Source of the DNA: Mesonia hippocampi
GTDB taxonomy: Bacteria > Bacteroidota > Bacteroidia > Flavobacteriales > Flavobacteriaceae
Assembly: GCF_014197445.1 (NCBI RefSeq)
Contig: NZ_JACIFO010000007.1
Coordinates: 1-64,000 of the forward strand
Direction of reading: 5' to 3'
DNA length: 64,000 bases
Below, piece by piece: positions 16,764-25,475 of this stretch. Below the pieces are notes generated by a model. That model worked only from the letters and a program-made list of their open reading frames with translations. It had not been told where the DNA came from and ran no database searches. The translations under genes were made by a program, and so were the position numbers. Positions within the stretch are counted from its first letter, which is position 1. Each line of letters begins with the position of its first letter.

Positions 16764-18060
16764 TTTAAAACTAATTATACATCGAGAATTCCTTGCTAAA
16801 GTAAAAAACAGAACCTTTATTATTATGACTTTTGTGAGTCCGCTAATTATGGTTGGGATGTTTTTTCTGGTGGCTTATTTAGCTAATTTAAACAACAGTG
16901 AAACCCGAAATTTAGCTATTCTAGACGAATCTAATTTAATGATACATGATTTTGTTTCTTCAGAGAAAACCAAATATCATGATTTTTCTACCTATAGCTT
17001 AACACAAGCCTTAGATTCTGTAAAAGCTAAAGCGTATTATGGGTTGTTATACATTCCGAAGGAAGATAATATAAAAGCCCTGGCAAGTAAAATAGAACTT
17101 TTTGCAAATAAAACCCCAAACGGAGCTTTTGTAGCAAATATCGAGCAGCAAATATCGCATAAGCTAACCAATAAGTTACTTACTCAGCAAGGCGTAAACC
17201 TCTCTAAAATAGATGAGGCTCAAACCCAAGTTTCTCTTAAAATAGAAAATTTTTCAGGAGAAGAAACTTCCAAAATGAGCATGATTATAAAAATGATTTT
17301 TGGAGGGGTTGCCGGCTATTTACTCATGATGTTTATTATTATTTATGGTAACATGGTGATGCGCAGTGTAATAGAAGAAAAAACCAATAGGATTATAGAA
17401 ATTATTATATCCTCTGTAAAACCAAGAACCTTAATGCTAGGTAAAGTATTAGGAACAAGTCTTGCGGGGATTTCTCAGTTTCTTATATGGGTAATTATCG
17501 GGAGTGTATTGCTAGGCGTGGTAAGTACTTTTTTAGGCGGGCAACTTTCTTCTGAGGTTGCTACAGCAAATATCCCTAACGCATTAGACCAAGCTTCAAT
17601 GCTTAAAGCACAGCTTGTATTACAAGAAATTTTAGCCTTACCATTGGGGCAGCTTATTGTTTGTTTTCTAATCTATTTTATAGGAGGTTACTTTTTATAC
17701 AGTGCCATTTATGCCGCAATTGGAGCTGCTGTAGATAACGAAACCGATACTCAACAATTTATGTTTCCCGTTATCATGCCATTAATGCTTGCTGTATACG
17801 TAGGGTTTTTCTCTGTAATAGATAATCCTCATGGGATAGTAGCCATTGTTTTTTCGCATATTCCGCTTACTTCACCTATTGTGATGCTTATGCGTATTCC
17901 GTATGGAGTAGCTTGGTGGGAAATTCTTATTTCTATTGCCATTCTTATAGGGAGCATCTTCTTTTTTGTATGGATAGCAGCCAAAATTTACCGGGTAGGG
18001 ATTTTAATGTACGGTAAAAAGCCAAGTTATAAAGAACTTATAAAATGGTTAAAATATTAA
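16756..18060 (+). CDS. ABC-2 type transporter permease (NatB-like)
   Basis: A 434-residue membrane protein with one N-terminal helix (TFIIMTFVSPLIMVGMFFLV), a large extracytoplasmic domain (about residues 45-175) and five or six C-terminal helices. The motif VMRSVIEEKTNRIIEIIISSVKP is the conserved cytoplasmic loop of ABC-2 permeases such as NatB. It forms an exporter with the overlapping ATPase gene. The NtrC-like regulator gene follows at 48 bases and may be co-transcribed. Confidence 0.88.
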   Translation: MRSLKLIIHREFLAKVKNRTFIIMTFVSPLIMVGMFFLVAYLANLNNSETRNLAILDESNLMIHDFVSSEKTKYHDFSTYSLTQALDSVKAKAYYGLLYIPKEDNIKALASKIELFANKTPNGAFVANIEQQISHKLTNKLLTQQGVNLSKIDEAQTQVSLKIENFSGEETSKMSMIIKMIFGGVAGYLLMMFIIIYGNMVMRSVIEEKTNRIIEIIISSVKPRTLMLGKVLGTSLAGISQFLIWVIIGSVLLGVVSTFLGGQLSSEVATANIPNALDQASMLKAQLVLQEILALPLGQLIVCFLIYFIGGYFLYSAIYAAIGAAVDNETDTQQFMFPVIMPLMLAVYVGFFSVIDNPHGIVAIVFSHIPLTSPIVMLMRIPYGVAWWEILISIAILIGSIFFFVWIAAKIYRVGILMYGKKPSYKELIKWLKY

Positions 18061-18108
18061 TTCCATTATTTTAAAAAACCTATTTTTAAAGCTTAAAGAA
18101 GAACAATT

Positions 18109-19272
18109 ATGCCCAACCTATTAATTATAGAAGACGAAGCTGCTATTCGTCGTGTACTTTCTAAAATTTTAAAGGAAGAAGATGAAAGCTATCAAGTAGA
18201 TGAAGCTGCAGATGGAGTAGAAGGTGTTAAAAAAATAAAAGCCAACGATTACGACCTAGTACTTTGCGATATTAAAATGCCAAAAATGGATGGCGTTGAG
18301 GTATTGCAAGAAATCCAGAAGCTAAAACCAGAAATTCCTGTAATTATGATTTCTGGGCATGGAGATATCGAAACGGCAGTAGATACCATGAAAAAAGGCG
18401 CTTTCGATTATATTGCTAAGCCCCCAGATTTAAACCGATTGTTAAATACAGTAAGGATAGCTCTAGACCGTAAAGAATTGATTACCGAGAATAAACGTCT
18501 TAAGCGTAAAGTAAGCAAAAACTACCAAATGATAGGCGAATCGGAAGCCATGACTAAGGTGAAAGATATGATAGAGAAAGTAGCCCCAACCGAGGCACGA
18601 GTGCTTATTACAGGAGAAAATGGTACAGGAAAAGAGCTTGTAGCCCATTGGTTACACCAAAAAAGTGAACGCGCTAAAAAACCTATTATCGAGGTAAATT
18701 GTGCGGCAATTCCGTCAGAACTTATCGAGAGTGAATTGTTTGGGCATGTAAAAGGAGCTTTTACATCGGCAAATAAAGACCGCGCAGGGAAATTTGAGGC
18801 TGCTAATGGGGGTACTATTTTTTTAGACGAAATAGGTGATATGAGCCTTTCTGCACAAGCAAAAGTATTGCGAGCTTTGCAAGAAAATAAAATTCAGCGT
18901 GTGGGGAGCGATAAAGATATAAAAGTAGATGTACGTGTGTTGGCAGCAACCAATAAAAACTTAAAACAAGAAATTGCAGATAAAAACTTTAGAGAAGACC
19001 TCTACCATCGTTTAGCTGTTATTCTTATCGAGGTGCCAGCGCTTAACGATAGGAGAGAGGATATTCCTTTATTGATAACGCATTTTGCTGAGAAAATAGC
19101 TAAAGAGCAAGGAACACAAGTGTGTACATTTACCAATAAGGCAATAAAGTTATTACAAAATTATAATTGGACAGGTAATATTAGAGAGTTGAGAAATGTA
19201 GTAGAACGCTTACTTATTTTAGGCGGTAAGGAGATAGACGATAAAACTGTAACCCAATTTTCTGGAAAGTAA
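18109..19272 (+). CDS. NtrC-like response regulator (receiver plus sigma-54 AAA+ domain) without a C-terminal HTH
   Basis: The 387-residue protein has a receiver domain (1-120, phospho-acceptor Asp54 in LCDIKMP, conserved Lys in YIAKPP) and a sigma-54 interaction AAA+ domain (about 140-375; Walker A TGENGTGKE, Walker B GGTIFLDEIGD). The sigma-54 contact loop reads GAFTSA in place of canonical GAFTGA. The protein ends soon after the WTGNIRELRNVVERLL segment, so the usual Fis-type DNA-binding domain (about 50 residues) is absent. In the family the ATPase remodels sigma-54 polymerase; without its own HTH it may act from solution or through a partner (inference). No histidine kinase gene adjoins it. 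Confidence 0.88.
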   Translation: MPNLLIIEDEAAIRRVLSKILKEEDESYQVDEAADGVEGVKKIKANDYDLVLCDIKMPKMDGVEVLQEIQKLKPEIPVIMISGHGDIETAVDTMKKGAFDYIAKPPDLNRLLNTVRIALDRKELITENKRLKRKVSKNYQMIGESEAMTKVKDMIEKVAPTEARVLITGENGTGKELVAHWLHQKSERAKKPIIEVNCAAIPSELIESELFGHVKGAFTSANKDRAGKFEAANGGTIFLDEIGDMSLSAQAKVLRALQENKIQRVGSDKDIKVDVRVLAATNKNLKQEIADKNFREDLYHRLAVILIEVPALNDRREDIPLLITHFAEKIAKEQGTQVCTFTNKAIKLLQNYNWTGNIRELRNVVERLLILGGKEIDDKTVTQFSGK

Positions 19273-19283
19273 AAAATCAAAAT

Positions 19284-19321
19284 AAAAAGTCATTTATGTA
19301 TTTGCATAAATGACTTTTTTA
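19284..19321. terminator. bidirectional terminator
   Basis: AAAAAGTCATTTATG (19284-19298) pairs perfectly with CATAAATGACTTTTT (19305-19319). It separates the convergent regulator and DUF4870 genes. Confidence 0.88.
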
Positions 19322-19325
19322 ATGT

Positions 19326-19667
19326 TTATTTTATAAAAGTAATGCTTAAAGGATATTTCATTAAGGCTTCTCCTTTTGATGCTTTTATACCGTTAATAAT
19401 CGGGAAAACAGTACCAAGTACGGCTACGACTAATAAGATAAGAAAGCCAACCAAAATAATCATGGTAAGACTACCTATTACTCCATAGAGTAATAAGCTT
19501 AGCTGAAAGTTAACAACGGCCTTTCCGTGCGCATCCATATTATCAATCTCATCCTTTTTAACCTGCCATAAAATAATAGGAACAATCAATCCGCCAACAA
19601 GGGTAAAAAGATTTAAAAGTTGACTGTAATGCAAAATACTAAGCATTTGAGTATCTTGTTTCTTCAT
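19326..19667 (-). CDS. DUF4870 domain membrane protein
   Basis: A 113-residue protein with three hydrophobic helices and the DUF4870 pattern: LLNLFTLVGGLIVPIILW, then a conserved VVNFQLSLLLY segment after the first loop. It is an inner-membrane protein of unknown function found widely in Bacteroidota and Firmicutes. It is probably monocistronic and divergent from mnmE. Confidence 0.8.
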   Translation of the reverse strand: MKKQDTQMLSILHYSQLLNLFTLVGGLIVPIILWQVKKDEIDNMDAHGKAVVNFQLSLLLYGVIGSLTMIILVGFLILLVVAVLGTVFPIINGIKASKGEALMKYPLSITFIK

Positions 19668-19797
19668 AAGTGTTAGTTTTTAAAAATCACTACAAACATA
19701 AAAAGTATATTTGTTAAATTTATTTTTTATGCTTGTTTTTATGCAAAAATCGGCAGATACACCTATTTTATAAACCATAAAACTATCATAAAAAACG

Positions 19798-19805
19798 TAC
19801 CTTTG
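19798..19805 (+). promoter_or_regulatory. mnmE -7 promoter box, suggesting a leaderless transcript
   Basis: TACCTTTG matches TAnnTTTG and ends only 4 bases before the mnmE ATG (19810). Transcription would begin at or within a few bases of the start codon, so the mRNA would have almost no 5' leader. Confidence 0.5.
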
Positions 19806-19809
19806 CGCT

Positions 19810-21207
19810 ATGAAAAACGATACTATTGTTGCCCTAGCCACAGCTCCAGGAAGCGGAGCAATTGCTGTTATACGCGTTTCTGGACCAGAGGCTATAAGCT
19901 TAACCGAGCCTGTTTTTGAAGCTAAAAACAAACAAAGTCTTAACCTGCAGGCTTCACATAGCTTGCAATTAGGTTATATAAAAGACGATTATAGAATAAT
20001 AGATGAGTGCTTGGTTTCTGTATTTAAAGGAACACGCTCTTATACTGGAGAAAATACCGTAGAAATTTCTTGCCATGGGAGTCCATATATCCAACAAGAA
20101 ATAATCAACTTACTTTTAAAACAAGGATGCAGAACGGCAAATCCTGGGGAGTTTACCTTGCGTGCATTTTTAAACGGAAAAATGGCGTTAAGCCAAGCTG
20201 AAGCTGTAGCCGATTTAATTGCGAGCGATAATGCTGCAGCACACCAATTGGCAATGCAACAAATGCGAGGAGGCTTTGCATCAGAAATACAACAACTAAG
20301 GGAGGAGCTGCTTAATTTTGCCTCGTTGATAGAGCTAGAACTCGATTTTTCTGAAGAAGATGTAGAGTTTGCTAACCGAGAGCAGTTTCAGGAATTAGTT
20401 TTTAGAATACAAAAGGTGCTAAGCAGGCTTATCGATTCGTTTGCTGTAGGTAATGTGCTAAAAAACGGAATTCCTGTGGCTATTGTAGGCGAACCTAACG
20501 TAGGGAAATCTACACTGCTTAATGCTTTGCTGAATGAAGATAGAGCTATTGTAAGCGATATTGCAGGAACTACCCGTGATACTATCGAAGACGAAATCTC
20601 TATAAACGGGATTGGGTTTAGGTTTATAGATACAGCAGGAATCAGAGAAACGTCAGACACCATCGAAGGACTTGGGATAAAAAAAACCTTCCAGAAAATG
20701 GAGCAGGCACAAGTGGTTATCTACCTCTTTGATGCATACAATATCTTGCATAAAAACAATAGAGGAATTGTAGGAGTGCTTACCGAGATAGAAAAAATTA
20801 AAAATAAATTCCCTGCTAAACCCTTGGTAATTATTGCAAATAAAACCGATAAACTAAACCCGGTAGAAGTACAGCAATTAACCGAGCAAATACCGAGTCT
20901 GTTAACGCTCTCGGCACATAAAAAGCAAGGCTTGGAGGCTTTAGAGAAAAAACTACTCTCTTTTGTAGATACAGGCGTTTTACGCAACCAAGATGCTGTG
21001 GTAACCAATGCCCGCCATTACGATGCTTTATTAAAAGCACAAGCAGAAATTAACCGTGTTCAAGAAGGTTTAAATATGGGCTTAACAGGAGATTTATTGG
21101 CTATAGATATCCGACAGGCATTGTACTATTTTGGCGAAATAACAGGCGAAATAACCACCGATGACTTGCTAGGAAATATCTTTGCTAATTTCTGTATCGG
21201 GAAGTAA
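19810..21207 (+). CDS. mnmE: tRNA uridine-5-carboxymethylaminomethyl(34) synthesis GTPase MnmE
   Basis: The 465-residue length and all landmarks fit MnmE (TrmE), which with MnmG modifies wobble uridine-34 of tRNAs. The N-terminal folate-binding domain starts DTIVALATAPGSGAIAVIR. A G domain is inserted with P-loop GEPNVGKST, G2 TTRD, G3 DTAGI and G4 NKTD. The C-terminus is the invariant FCIGK, whose Cys is catalytically important. The last 15 bases of the gene are also the left attachment site of the island, and the reading frame and FCIGK end are preserved by the insertion. Confidence 0.97.
   Translation: MKNDTIVALATAPGSGAIAVIRVSGPEAISLTEPVFEAKNKQSLNLQASHSLQLGYIKDDYRIIDECLVSVFKGTRSYTGENTVEISCHGSPYIQQEIINLLLKQGCRTANPGEFTLRAFLNGKMALSQAEAVADLIASDNAAAHQLAMQQMRGGFASEIQQLREELLNFASLIELELDFSEEDVEFANREQFQELVFRIQKVLSRLIDSFAVGNVLKNGIPVAIVGEPNVGKSTLLNALLNEDRAIVSDIAGTTRDTIEDEISINGIGFRFIDTAGIRETSDTIEGLGIKKTFQKMEQAQVVIYLFDAYNILHKNNRGIVGVLTEIEKIKNKFPAKPLVIIANKTDKLNPVEVQQLTEQIPSLLTLSAHKKQGLEALEKKLLSFVDTGVLRNQDAVVTNARHYDALLKAQAEINRVQEGLNMGLTGDLLAIDIRQALYYFGEITGEITTDDLLGNIFANFCIGK
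21193..21207 (+). repeat. left attachment-site repeat (attL core) in the 3' end of mnmE
   Basis: The 15 bases TGTATCGGGAAGTAA, encoding the last codons and stop of mnmE, recur exactly at 48549-48563. A tyrosine recombinase gene lies just inside. The 3' end of mnmE (trmE/thdF) is a known integration target of other genomic islands, for example Salmonella genomic island 1. Confidence 0.85.
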
Positions 21208-21261
21208 TTAAGCTTCTTTTTATTAGTTCTTGCTTGTTTTTCAGTGGTTTACATATTCTTT

Positions 21262-21337
21262 TTTGTTGCCTAATTGCCCTTTTTTAACTATATTTGTTTC
21301 ATATATGTTGCCCATTATACGGATTTGTTGCCCAAAT
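21262..21337. other. cluster of putative recombinase arm-type sites, left end
   Basis: Between mnmE and the first island gene, the core TGTTGCC(C) occurs at 21262-21270, 21306-21313 and 21325-21333. The longest copy, ATTTGTTGCCCAAAT (21323-21337), is repeated exactly at 48498-48512 near the right end. Two inverted copies lie at 47605-47624. The arrangement resembles arm-type binding sites of tyrosine recombinases. Confidence 0.5.
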
Positions 21338-21414
21338 CTGTTGGCAAAAATAAAGGCGAAATGATGCACCATATTGCCCCACGTTGCACCATAACGCTAC
21401 ATAAAGCACCATTT

Positions 21415-21780
21415 ATGAGCAGTAATTTATACATCCCGAAAACTTGTAAGCATTGCGGAAATGCTTTTACAGCACGTACAACAGTAACTCAATACTGTGG
21501 TAATTCTTGCGCTAAAAAAGCCTATAAGGCCAGAAAGCGTAAAGAAAAAATTCAATCAACTCTTAATGCTGATATGAAGCAAAAGAATGAAGTGGTTGAG
21601 GTTCAAAATCCAAATGCTGTAAACAATAAAGATTTTTTAAGCGTTACAGAGGCTTCTCAATTAATTGGTGTTAGTAGATGGACCATTCAAAGAATGATTC
21701 AACAAGGACGTTTAAAAGCTGTTCCTTTCGGAAGAAAACGTATTGTAGCCAGATGGCAAATAGAAAACCTTTTTAATTAG
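21415..21780 (+). CDS. excisionase-like DNA-binding protein with N-terminal C4 zinc-finger motif
   Basis: An open frame reaches back to 21274, but the upstream part covers the putative arm-type sites, so I prefer the ATG at 21415 (121 residues, MSSNLYIPKTC). The N-terminus has CKHC and C...C pairs that could bind zinc (CKHCGNAF, QYCGNSC). The C-terminal 55 residues are a MerR/excisionase-type helix-turn-helix (FLSVTEASQLIGVSRWTIQR, FGRKRIVARWQIENL). The gene lies 6 bases before the integrase. By position it is the likely recombination directionality factor of the island; it could also regulate the integrase. Confidence 0.75.
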   Translation: MSSNLYIPKTCKHCGNAFTARTTVTQYCGNSCAKKAYKARKRKEKIQSTLNADMKQKNEVVEVQNPNAVNNKDFLSVTEASQLIGVSRWTIQRMIQQGRLKAVPFGRKRIVARWQIENLFN

Positions 21781-21786
21781 CATCCT

Positions 21787-22881
21787 ATGAAAGTAACATT
21801 AAGACAACGCAAGAAGAATGACAAAATAAGTTTGTATTTAGATTACTATCATAAAGGCAAACGTAAAACCGAATATTTGCGTTTATACCTTACACCTAAC
21901 CCTAAAACTAAAACCGAAAGAGAGGTTAACAAGAAAACTAAACAATTGGCGGAAACAATTTGCGCACAACGACAGGTTGAAATTCAAAACGGTATTTATG
22001 GGTTCCAAGATATTGAGAAATTAAAAGGGAGTTTTATTACTTATGTAACAGCATTAGCAGAGAAAAAGAATACAAGCTCGGGTAATTATGGTAATTGGAA
22101 CAGTATGCTAAAACATCTAAAAACTTTTTGTCCAACAGACGTTAGTTTTCAAGATATTGATAAGGATTTCGTAGAACGCTTTAAAGAGTATTTAGATAAG
22201 GATGCAATGGCAAGAGCAGGTAAAAAATTATCTCAAAACTCTAAATATTCCTATTATGGAAAATTCAACGCTGCATTAAAACAAGCTGTTAAGGATGGTA
22301 TTTTAAGAATAAATCCAGCAAATGGTGTTGAATATTTTAAACAAGGGGAACCTCAACGAGAGTTTTTAACTTTGGATGAATTACAAATAGCAGTTAACAC
22401 AGAATGCGAGTTACCACTTTTAAAAAGTGCTTTTATATTTTCTGCGCTTACTGGGTTACGTTGGTCAGATATTGAAAAACTGATTTGGTCAGAAATTCAA
22501 CATTCTAAAGAAATGGGATATTATATTCGTTTCAGACAAAAGAAAACAAAAGGGGTTGAAACTTTACCTATTTCAGACCAAGCAGCAGAATTATTAGGAG
22601 ATAAAGGTAAACCCGAAGAAAAAGTTTTTCAAGGTTTACATTATAGTGCCTGGTCAAATTTAAAGTTACAACAATGGATGCTTAAAGCAGGAATAACAAA
22701 AAATATCACGTTCCATTGTGCGCGTCATACCTATGCAACTTTACAATTAACTTTGGGTACAGACATTTATACAGTATCAAAATTATTAGGTCATAAAGAG
22801 TTACGCACTACACAGATTTATGCTAAAGTAATTGACGATAAAAAGAAAGAAGCTGCTAACCGTATTCAACTGGATTTATAA
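21787..22881 (+). CDS. int: tyrosine recombinase / site-specific integrase
   Basis: A 364-residue integrase with an N-terminal SAM-like core-binding domain (about 95-190) and a complete catalytic domain: Arg225 in TGLRWSDIE, His310 and Arg313 in FHCARHTYAT, His336 in LLGHKELR, and nucleophile Tyr345 in TTQIYAKV. All active-site residues are present, so it should be functional. It catalyses integration at the mnmE 3' end and, with the excisionase-like protein, excision. The next gene starts on its stop codon. Confidence 0.93.
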   Translation: MKVTLRQRKKNDKISLYLDYYHKGKRKTEYLRLYLTPNPKTKTEREVNKKTKQLAETICAQRQVEIQNGIYGFQDIEKLKGSFITYVTALAEKKNTSSGNYGNWNSMLKHLKTFCPTDVSFQDIDKDFVERFKEYLDKDAMARAGKKLSQNSKYSYYGKFNAALKQAVKDGILRINPANGVEYFKQGEPQREFLTLDELQIAVNTECELPLLKSAFIFSALTGLRWSDIEKLIWSEIQHSKEMGYYIRFRQKKTKGVETLPISDQAAELLGDKGKPEEKVFQGLHYSAWSNLKLQQWMLKAGITKNITFHCARHTYATLQLTLGTDIYTVSKLLGHKELRTTQIYAKVIDDKKKEAANRIQLDL

Positions 22882-23828
22882 TGAAAGGAAGTATATTTTC
22901 AAGTTTGATTTCTATAACCAATGGCTTACATAGAGATAATAGACAGGAAAAGGATTTTAAATACTTATTGTCTGATTTTAAATTGAACCAAAAAGCTAAT
23001 AACGCAGTTTTTAAAGTAAACTTTAAAAAACCTTTAAATGCGAAAAAAGAATACTATCAAAAGCTAATATTTAATAAAACAGAAAATACAGTAGCTTCAT
23101 TTGTAAAGGAATTTCCGAAAAATGCAACTACACCAGAAAATAAATACAGTTATACCATTCTACTTAATAAATTTGATAAGTACTTAAATGACATTTCAAC
23201 TTATATCAATAAAAGAGGAATAACAACAGATTTAAATAATGATGACAATTATATCATAAACTACTTAAAAGTATCTGTAATAAGGTTGTATGCTGAACTA
23301 CAAGAGCAATACGGTCAGTTTTCCGTAAACACAAAATTCTCAATTGCTGAAATTGCAGAAAAATACTTTAATGATGAAACTTTTGATATTAGCCTAATAG
23401 AAAAGAGTACCACTAAAAAAGTTGCTACCAAAACAACATCAAAAAAGAAAGCAAAACCAAAGACCTCTTTTGGATATAAAAGCAACGACACCTCAACCTT
23501 GCTAACTGTGCTCAAACTGGTAAATCTAAAAATAGATTTGTTAGATAACCGTACAACTGTTGAACAGTTGCACGCATTATTATTAGCAAAAGATTTTACC
23601 AATACAGAATCGCAAATTTATCTTCAATGCGAAACGACACAGTTTAGTTACCTTGTAACGAAACTAAAGCCATTTTTTAATGGTTTTAATCCTACCTCAA
23701 TAGAACGTTCTGAAAAATTTGTTACTAAAACAGGTACGCTATTAAAAGCGAATAATCTTCACAAAAACAAAGTTCACAACCCAAAAGAAAAGGAAGAAAT
23801 AGATAAAATCATCCAACAACTGCAATAA
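22881..23828 (+). CDS. hypothetical protein encoded next to the integrase
   Basis: A 315-residue protein I cannot assign to a function. Its ATG overlaps the integrase stop codon (TAATG), so it is translationally coupled and probably belongs to the integration module. The sequence is lysine-rich and mostly helical. A Lys/Thr-rich low-complexity linker lies near residues 175-195 (TTKKVATKT, SKKKAKPKT) between an N-terminal domain and a C-terminal domain (about 205-315). A hairpin follows directly. Integrase-coupled proteins of this kind are common in Bacteroidota islands, but no role is proven. Confidence 0.6.
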   Translation: MKGSIFSSLISITNGLHRDNRQEKDFKYLLSDFKLNQKANNAVFKVNFKKPLNAKKEYYQKLIFNKTENTVASFVKEFPKNATTPENKYSYTILLNKFDKYLNDISTYINKRGITTDLNNDDNYIINYLKVSVIRLYAELQEQYGQFSVNTKFSIAEIAEKYFNDETFDISLIEKSTTKKVATKTTSKKKAKPKTSFGYKSNDTSTLLTVLKLVNLKIDLLDNRTTVEQLHALLLAKDFTNTESQIYLQCETTQFSYLVTKLKPFFNGFNPTSIERSEKFVTKTGTLLKANNLHKNKVHNPKEKEEIDKIIQQLQ

Positions 23829-23830
23829 AA

Positions 23831-23861
23831 AACAGTAAGAATAGTAAGAAATCTTACTGTT
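23831..23861 (+). terminator. hairpin after the integrase module, possible terminator
   Basis: AACAGTAAGA (23831-23840) pairs perfectly with TCTTACTGTT (23852-23861) around an 11-base loop. There is only a weak T run behind it, so it may be a terminator or an mRNA 3' structure. Confidence 0.45.
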
Positions 23862-23940
23862 GTCTTACCCTTGTTTTACACTCTTACTAAAAACGGGAAG
23901 CCAATTTTCAACCTTTGTCCTGTTCTTGAAAACCAAGAAT

Positions 23941-23958
23941 GACATTTGGCCAGATGTC
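23941..23958. promoter_or_regulatory. 18-bp near-perfect palindrome, candidate operator
   Basis: GACATTTGGCCAGATGTC has 9-base arms with one mismatch pair. It lies 26 bases upstream of the first of two helix-turn-helix genes and so is a reasonable operator for one of them (inference). Confidence 0.4.
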
Positions 23959-23984
23959 CTCATTTATTTAAAACAAAATAAACG

Positions 23985-24287
23985 ATGGACACAAATATCA
24001 TCGAAAAGTTAGACCGCATTGAAAAACTCTTGTTAGAGCAACAAACAATGCAAAAGCAAGTATTAAACTTTAATGAAACTTGCAAGTATTTAGAATTATC
24101 CCAATCGCACTTGTATAAACTTACAAGTACGGGAACCATTCCACATTATAAACCGAATGGTAAAAAGATTTATTTTCAACGAGAAGAGTTAGACCATTGG
24201 TTACTGCGTAACCGTATGGACTCAAGAGACGAAATCGAACAGCAAGCTGCCGATTATCTAATTAAGAAAGGAGCGGTGAAGTTATGA
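23985..24287 (+). CDS. helix-turn-helix protein, excisionase family
   Basis: A 100-residue protein with a short coiled-coil N-terminus (IIEKLDRIEKLLLEQQ) and a MerR-like helix-turn-helix of the excisionase/HTH_17 type (about 28-75: NFNETCKYLELSQSHLYKL, wing PNGKKIYF, then LDHWLL). Its stop overlaps the start of the next HTH gene (ATGA). Pairs of such small proteins before primase-like genes are frequent in Bacteroidota mobile elements, where they may control replication or excision. Confidence 0.8.
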   Translation: MDTNIIEKLDRIEKLLLEQQTMQKQVLNFNETCKYLELSQSHLYKLTSTGTIPHYKPNGKKIYFQREELDHWLLRNRMDSRDEIEQQAADYLIKKGAVKL

Positions 24288-24580
24288 CTGAAATAATCGA
24301 TTTACTCTTAACGCTCTCGCAAGATGTTAAGCACTTAAAAGCACGTATCGAATTGTTGCGACAATCGAGAGCAGAAGTATTAAAAGATACGTGGATAGAC
24401 AATCAAGATGTATTGCAGACCTTACATATAAGTAAGCGAACGCTACAAACTTTAAGAACCAATGGCACTTTGCCTTACAGCAAAGTAAAAGGTAAATTTT
24501 ACTATAAAGTTGCTGACATTGAGCAGTTGCTTCAAGACAACTACTACAACCATAATTTCAAGCGAGATGGAAATAAGTAG
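24284..24580 (+). CDS. helix-turn-helix protein, excisionase family (second copy)
   Basis: A 98-residue paralogue-like partner of the preceding gene: an N-terminal helical region, then a HTH_17-like domain (about 38-90; WIDNQDVLQTLHISKRTLQ, KVKGKFYYKVADIEQLL). It overlaps the upstream gene by 4 bases and the downstream VirE_N gene by 14 bases, so all are read as one operon. Confidence 0.78.
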   Translation: MTEIIDLLLTLSQDVKHLKARIELLRQSRAEVLKDTWIDNQDVLQTLHISKRTLQTLRTNGTLPYSKVKGKFYYKVADIEQLLQDNYYNHNFKRDGNK

Positions 24581-25475
24581 AGAAGCAATTTTAGACAAAA
24601 CACATTATGGTTTAAAAATCTATGCCTATGTGTTGAGACAGTATTATCCTAATCAAACAGTCCTTTCTGTAAAAGGAAGGGACTGTGGGATAACTCGAAA
24701 CCCTTTTAATGGCGGTAAAGAAACCTTACGGATTCATATTGATGGCATTATAGCAACACATAGAGATACAGAATTAGAAGCCTTTAAAGGTGATGTATTC
24801 GATTTTGCACAATACCATTTTAGAATAACCGATGAAGAAGAATTATTCCAGAAGATAAATAAAGAGTTACATCTAAATTTAGAAGTCAAGGAAAAAGACG
24901 AATTGGAATGGCTTAATGAACCAGATGATACCTGGTATGCCAACTGTAGCTTTTTCAAAGCACCTGTTCGCAATGTATTTCCTTCGGAAACCTTGCGACT
25001 GCATCAAGTATTTGCATTAATCACAAGTGATAAATACAAAAGCATTACTGAAGAATTAAGAGCAATTACCAATGTAAAAGAAGCACGTAAATTCAAAGCG
25101 AATCGCTTTGATTACGTGACACTTTCAGGAACATTTGAAAAACGAAGCGATAACAATTTGCTAAAGCATTCTAATTTATTAACCATTGATTTTGACCATT
25201 TAGAGAATCTACAAGAGTTAAGAACGCAACTCTTAAATGATGAATATTTTGAAACCGAAATGCTCTTCATTTCACCATCTGGTGATGGCCTAAAATGGAT
25301 TATTAGAATAGATGTTTCAGAGGTAACACATTCAGAATATTTTACAGCAGTAGCAAATTACATTAAACACAATTATAACATTGAGGTTGACCAGTCAGGT
25401 AAAGACGTTTCCAGAGCGTGTTTTTTACCATACGACCCAACAGCCTTTCTACATAAAAGACATCAAGCATTATGA
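24567..25475 (+). CDS. BT4734/VirE N-terminal domain protein (primase-like)
   Basis: I prefer the ATG at 24567 (MEISREAIL, 302 residues) to an ATG at 24510, which would run deep into the preceding gene. The first ~110 residues resemble a small DNA-binding module, and the C-terminal half matches the BT4734-like/VirE_N family (ALITSDKYKSITEELRAI, LLTIDFDHLENL, FISPSGDGLKWIIRI, DVSRACFLPYD). The acidic IDFDH and GKDVSRACF motifs resemble archaeo-eukaryotic primase active-site patterns. The next gene overlaps by 4 bases and supplies PriCT-2-like and DUF3987 domains; together they may prime or unwind DNA during replication of the excised island (inference). Confidence 0.75.
   Translation: MEISREAILDKTHYGLKIYAYVLRQYYPNQTVLSVKGRDCGITRNPFNGGKETLRIHIDGIIATHRDTELEAFKGDVFDFAQYHFRITDEEELFQKINKELHLNLEVKEKDELEWLNEPDDTWYANCSFFKAPVRNVFPSETLRLHQVFALITSDKYKSITEELRAITNVKEARKFKANRFDYVTLSGTFEKRSDNNLLKHSNLLTIDFDHLENLQELRTQLLNDEYFETEMLFISPSGDGLKWIIRIDVSEVTHSEYFTAVANYIKHNYNIEVDQSGKDVSRACFLPYDPTAFLHKRHQAL

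Noticed and set aside
21274-21414. Longer N-terminus of the excisionase-like gene
   Set aside because: It covers the repeated TGTTGCCC sites and its residues are not conserved-looking; the ATG at 21415 begins just before the zinc-finger motif.
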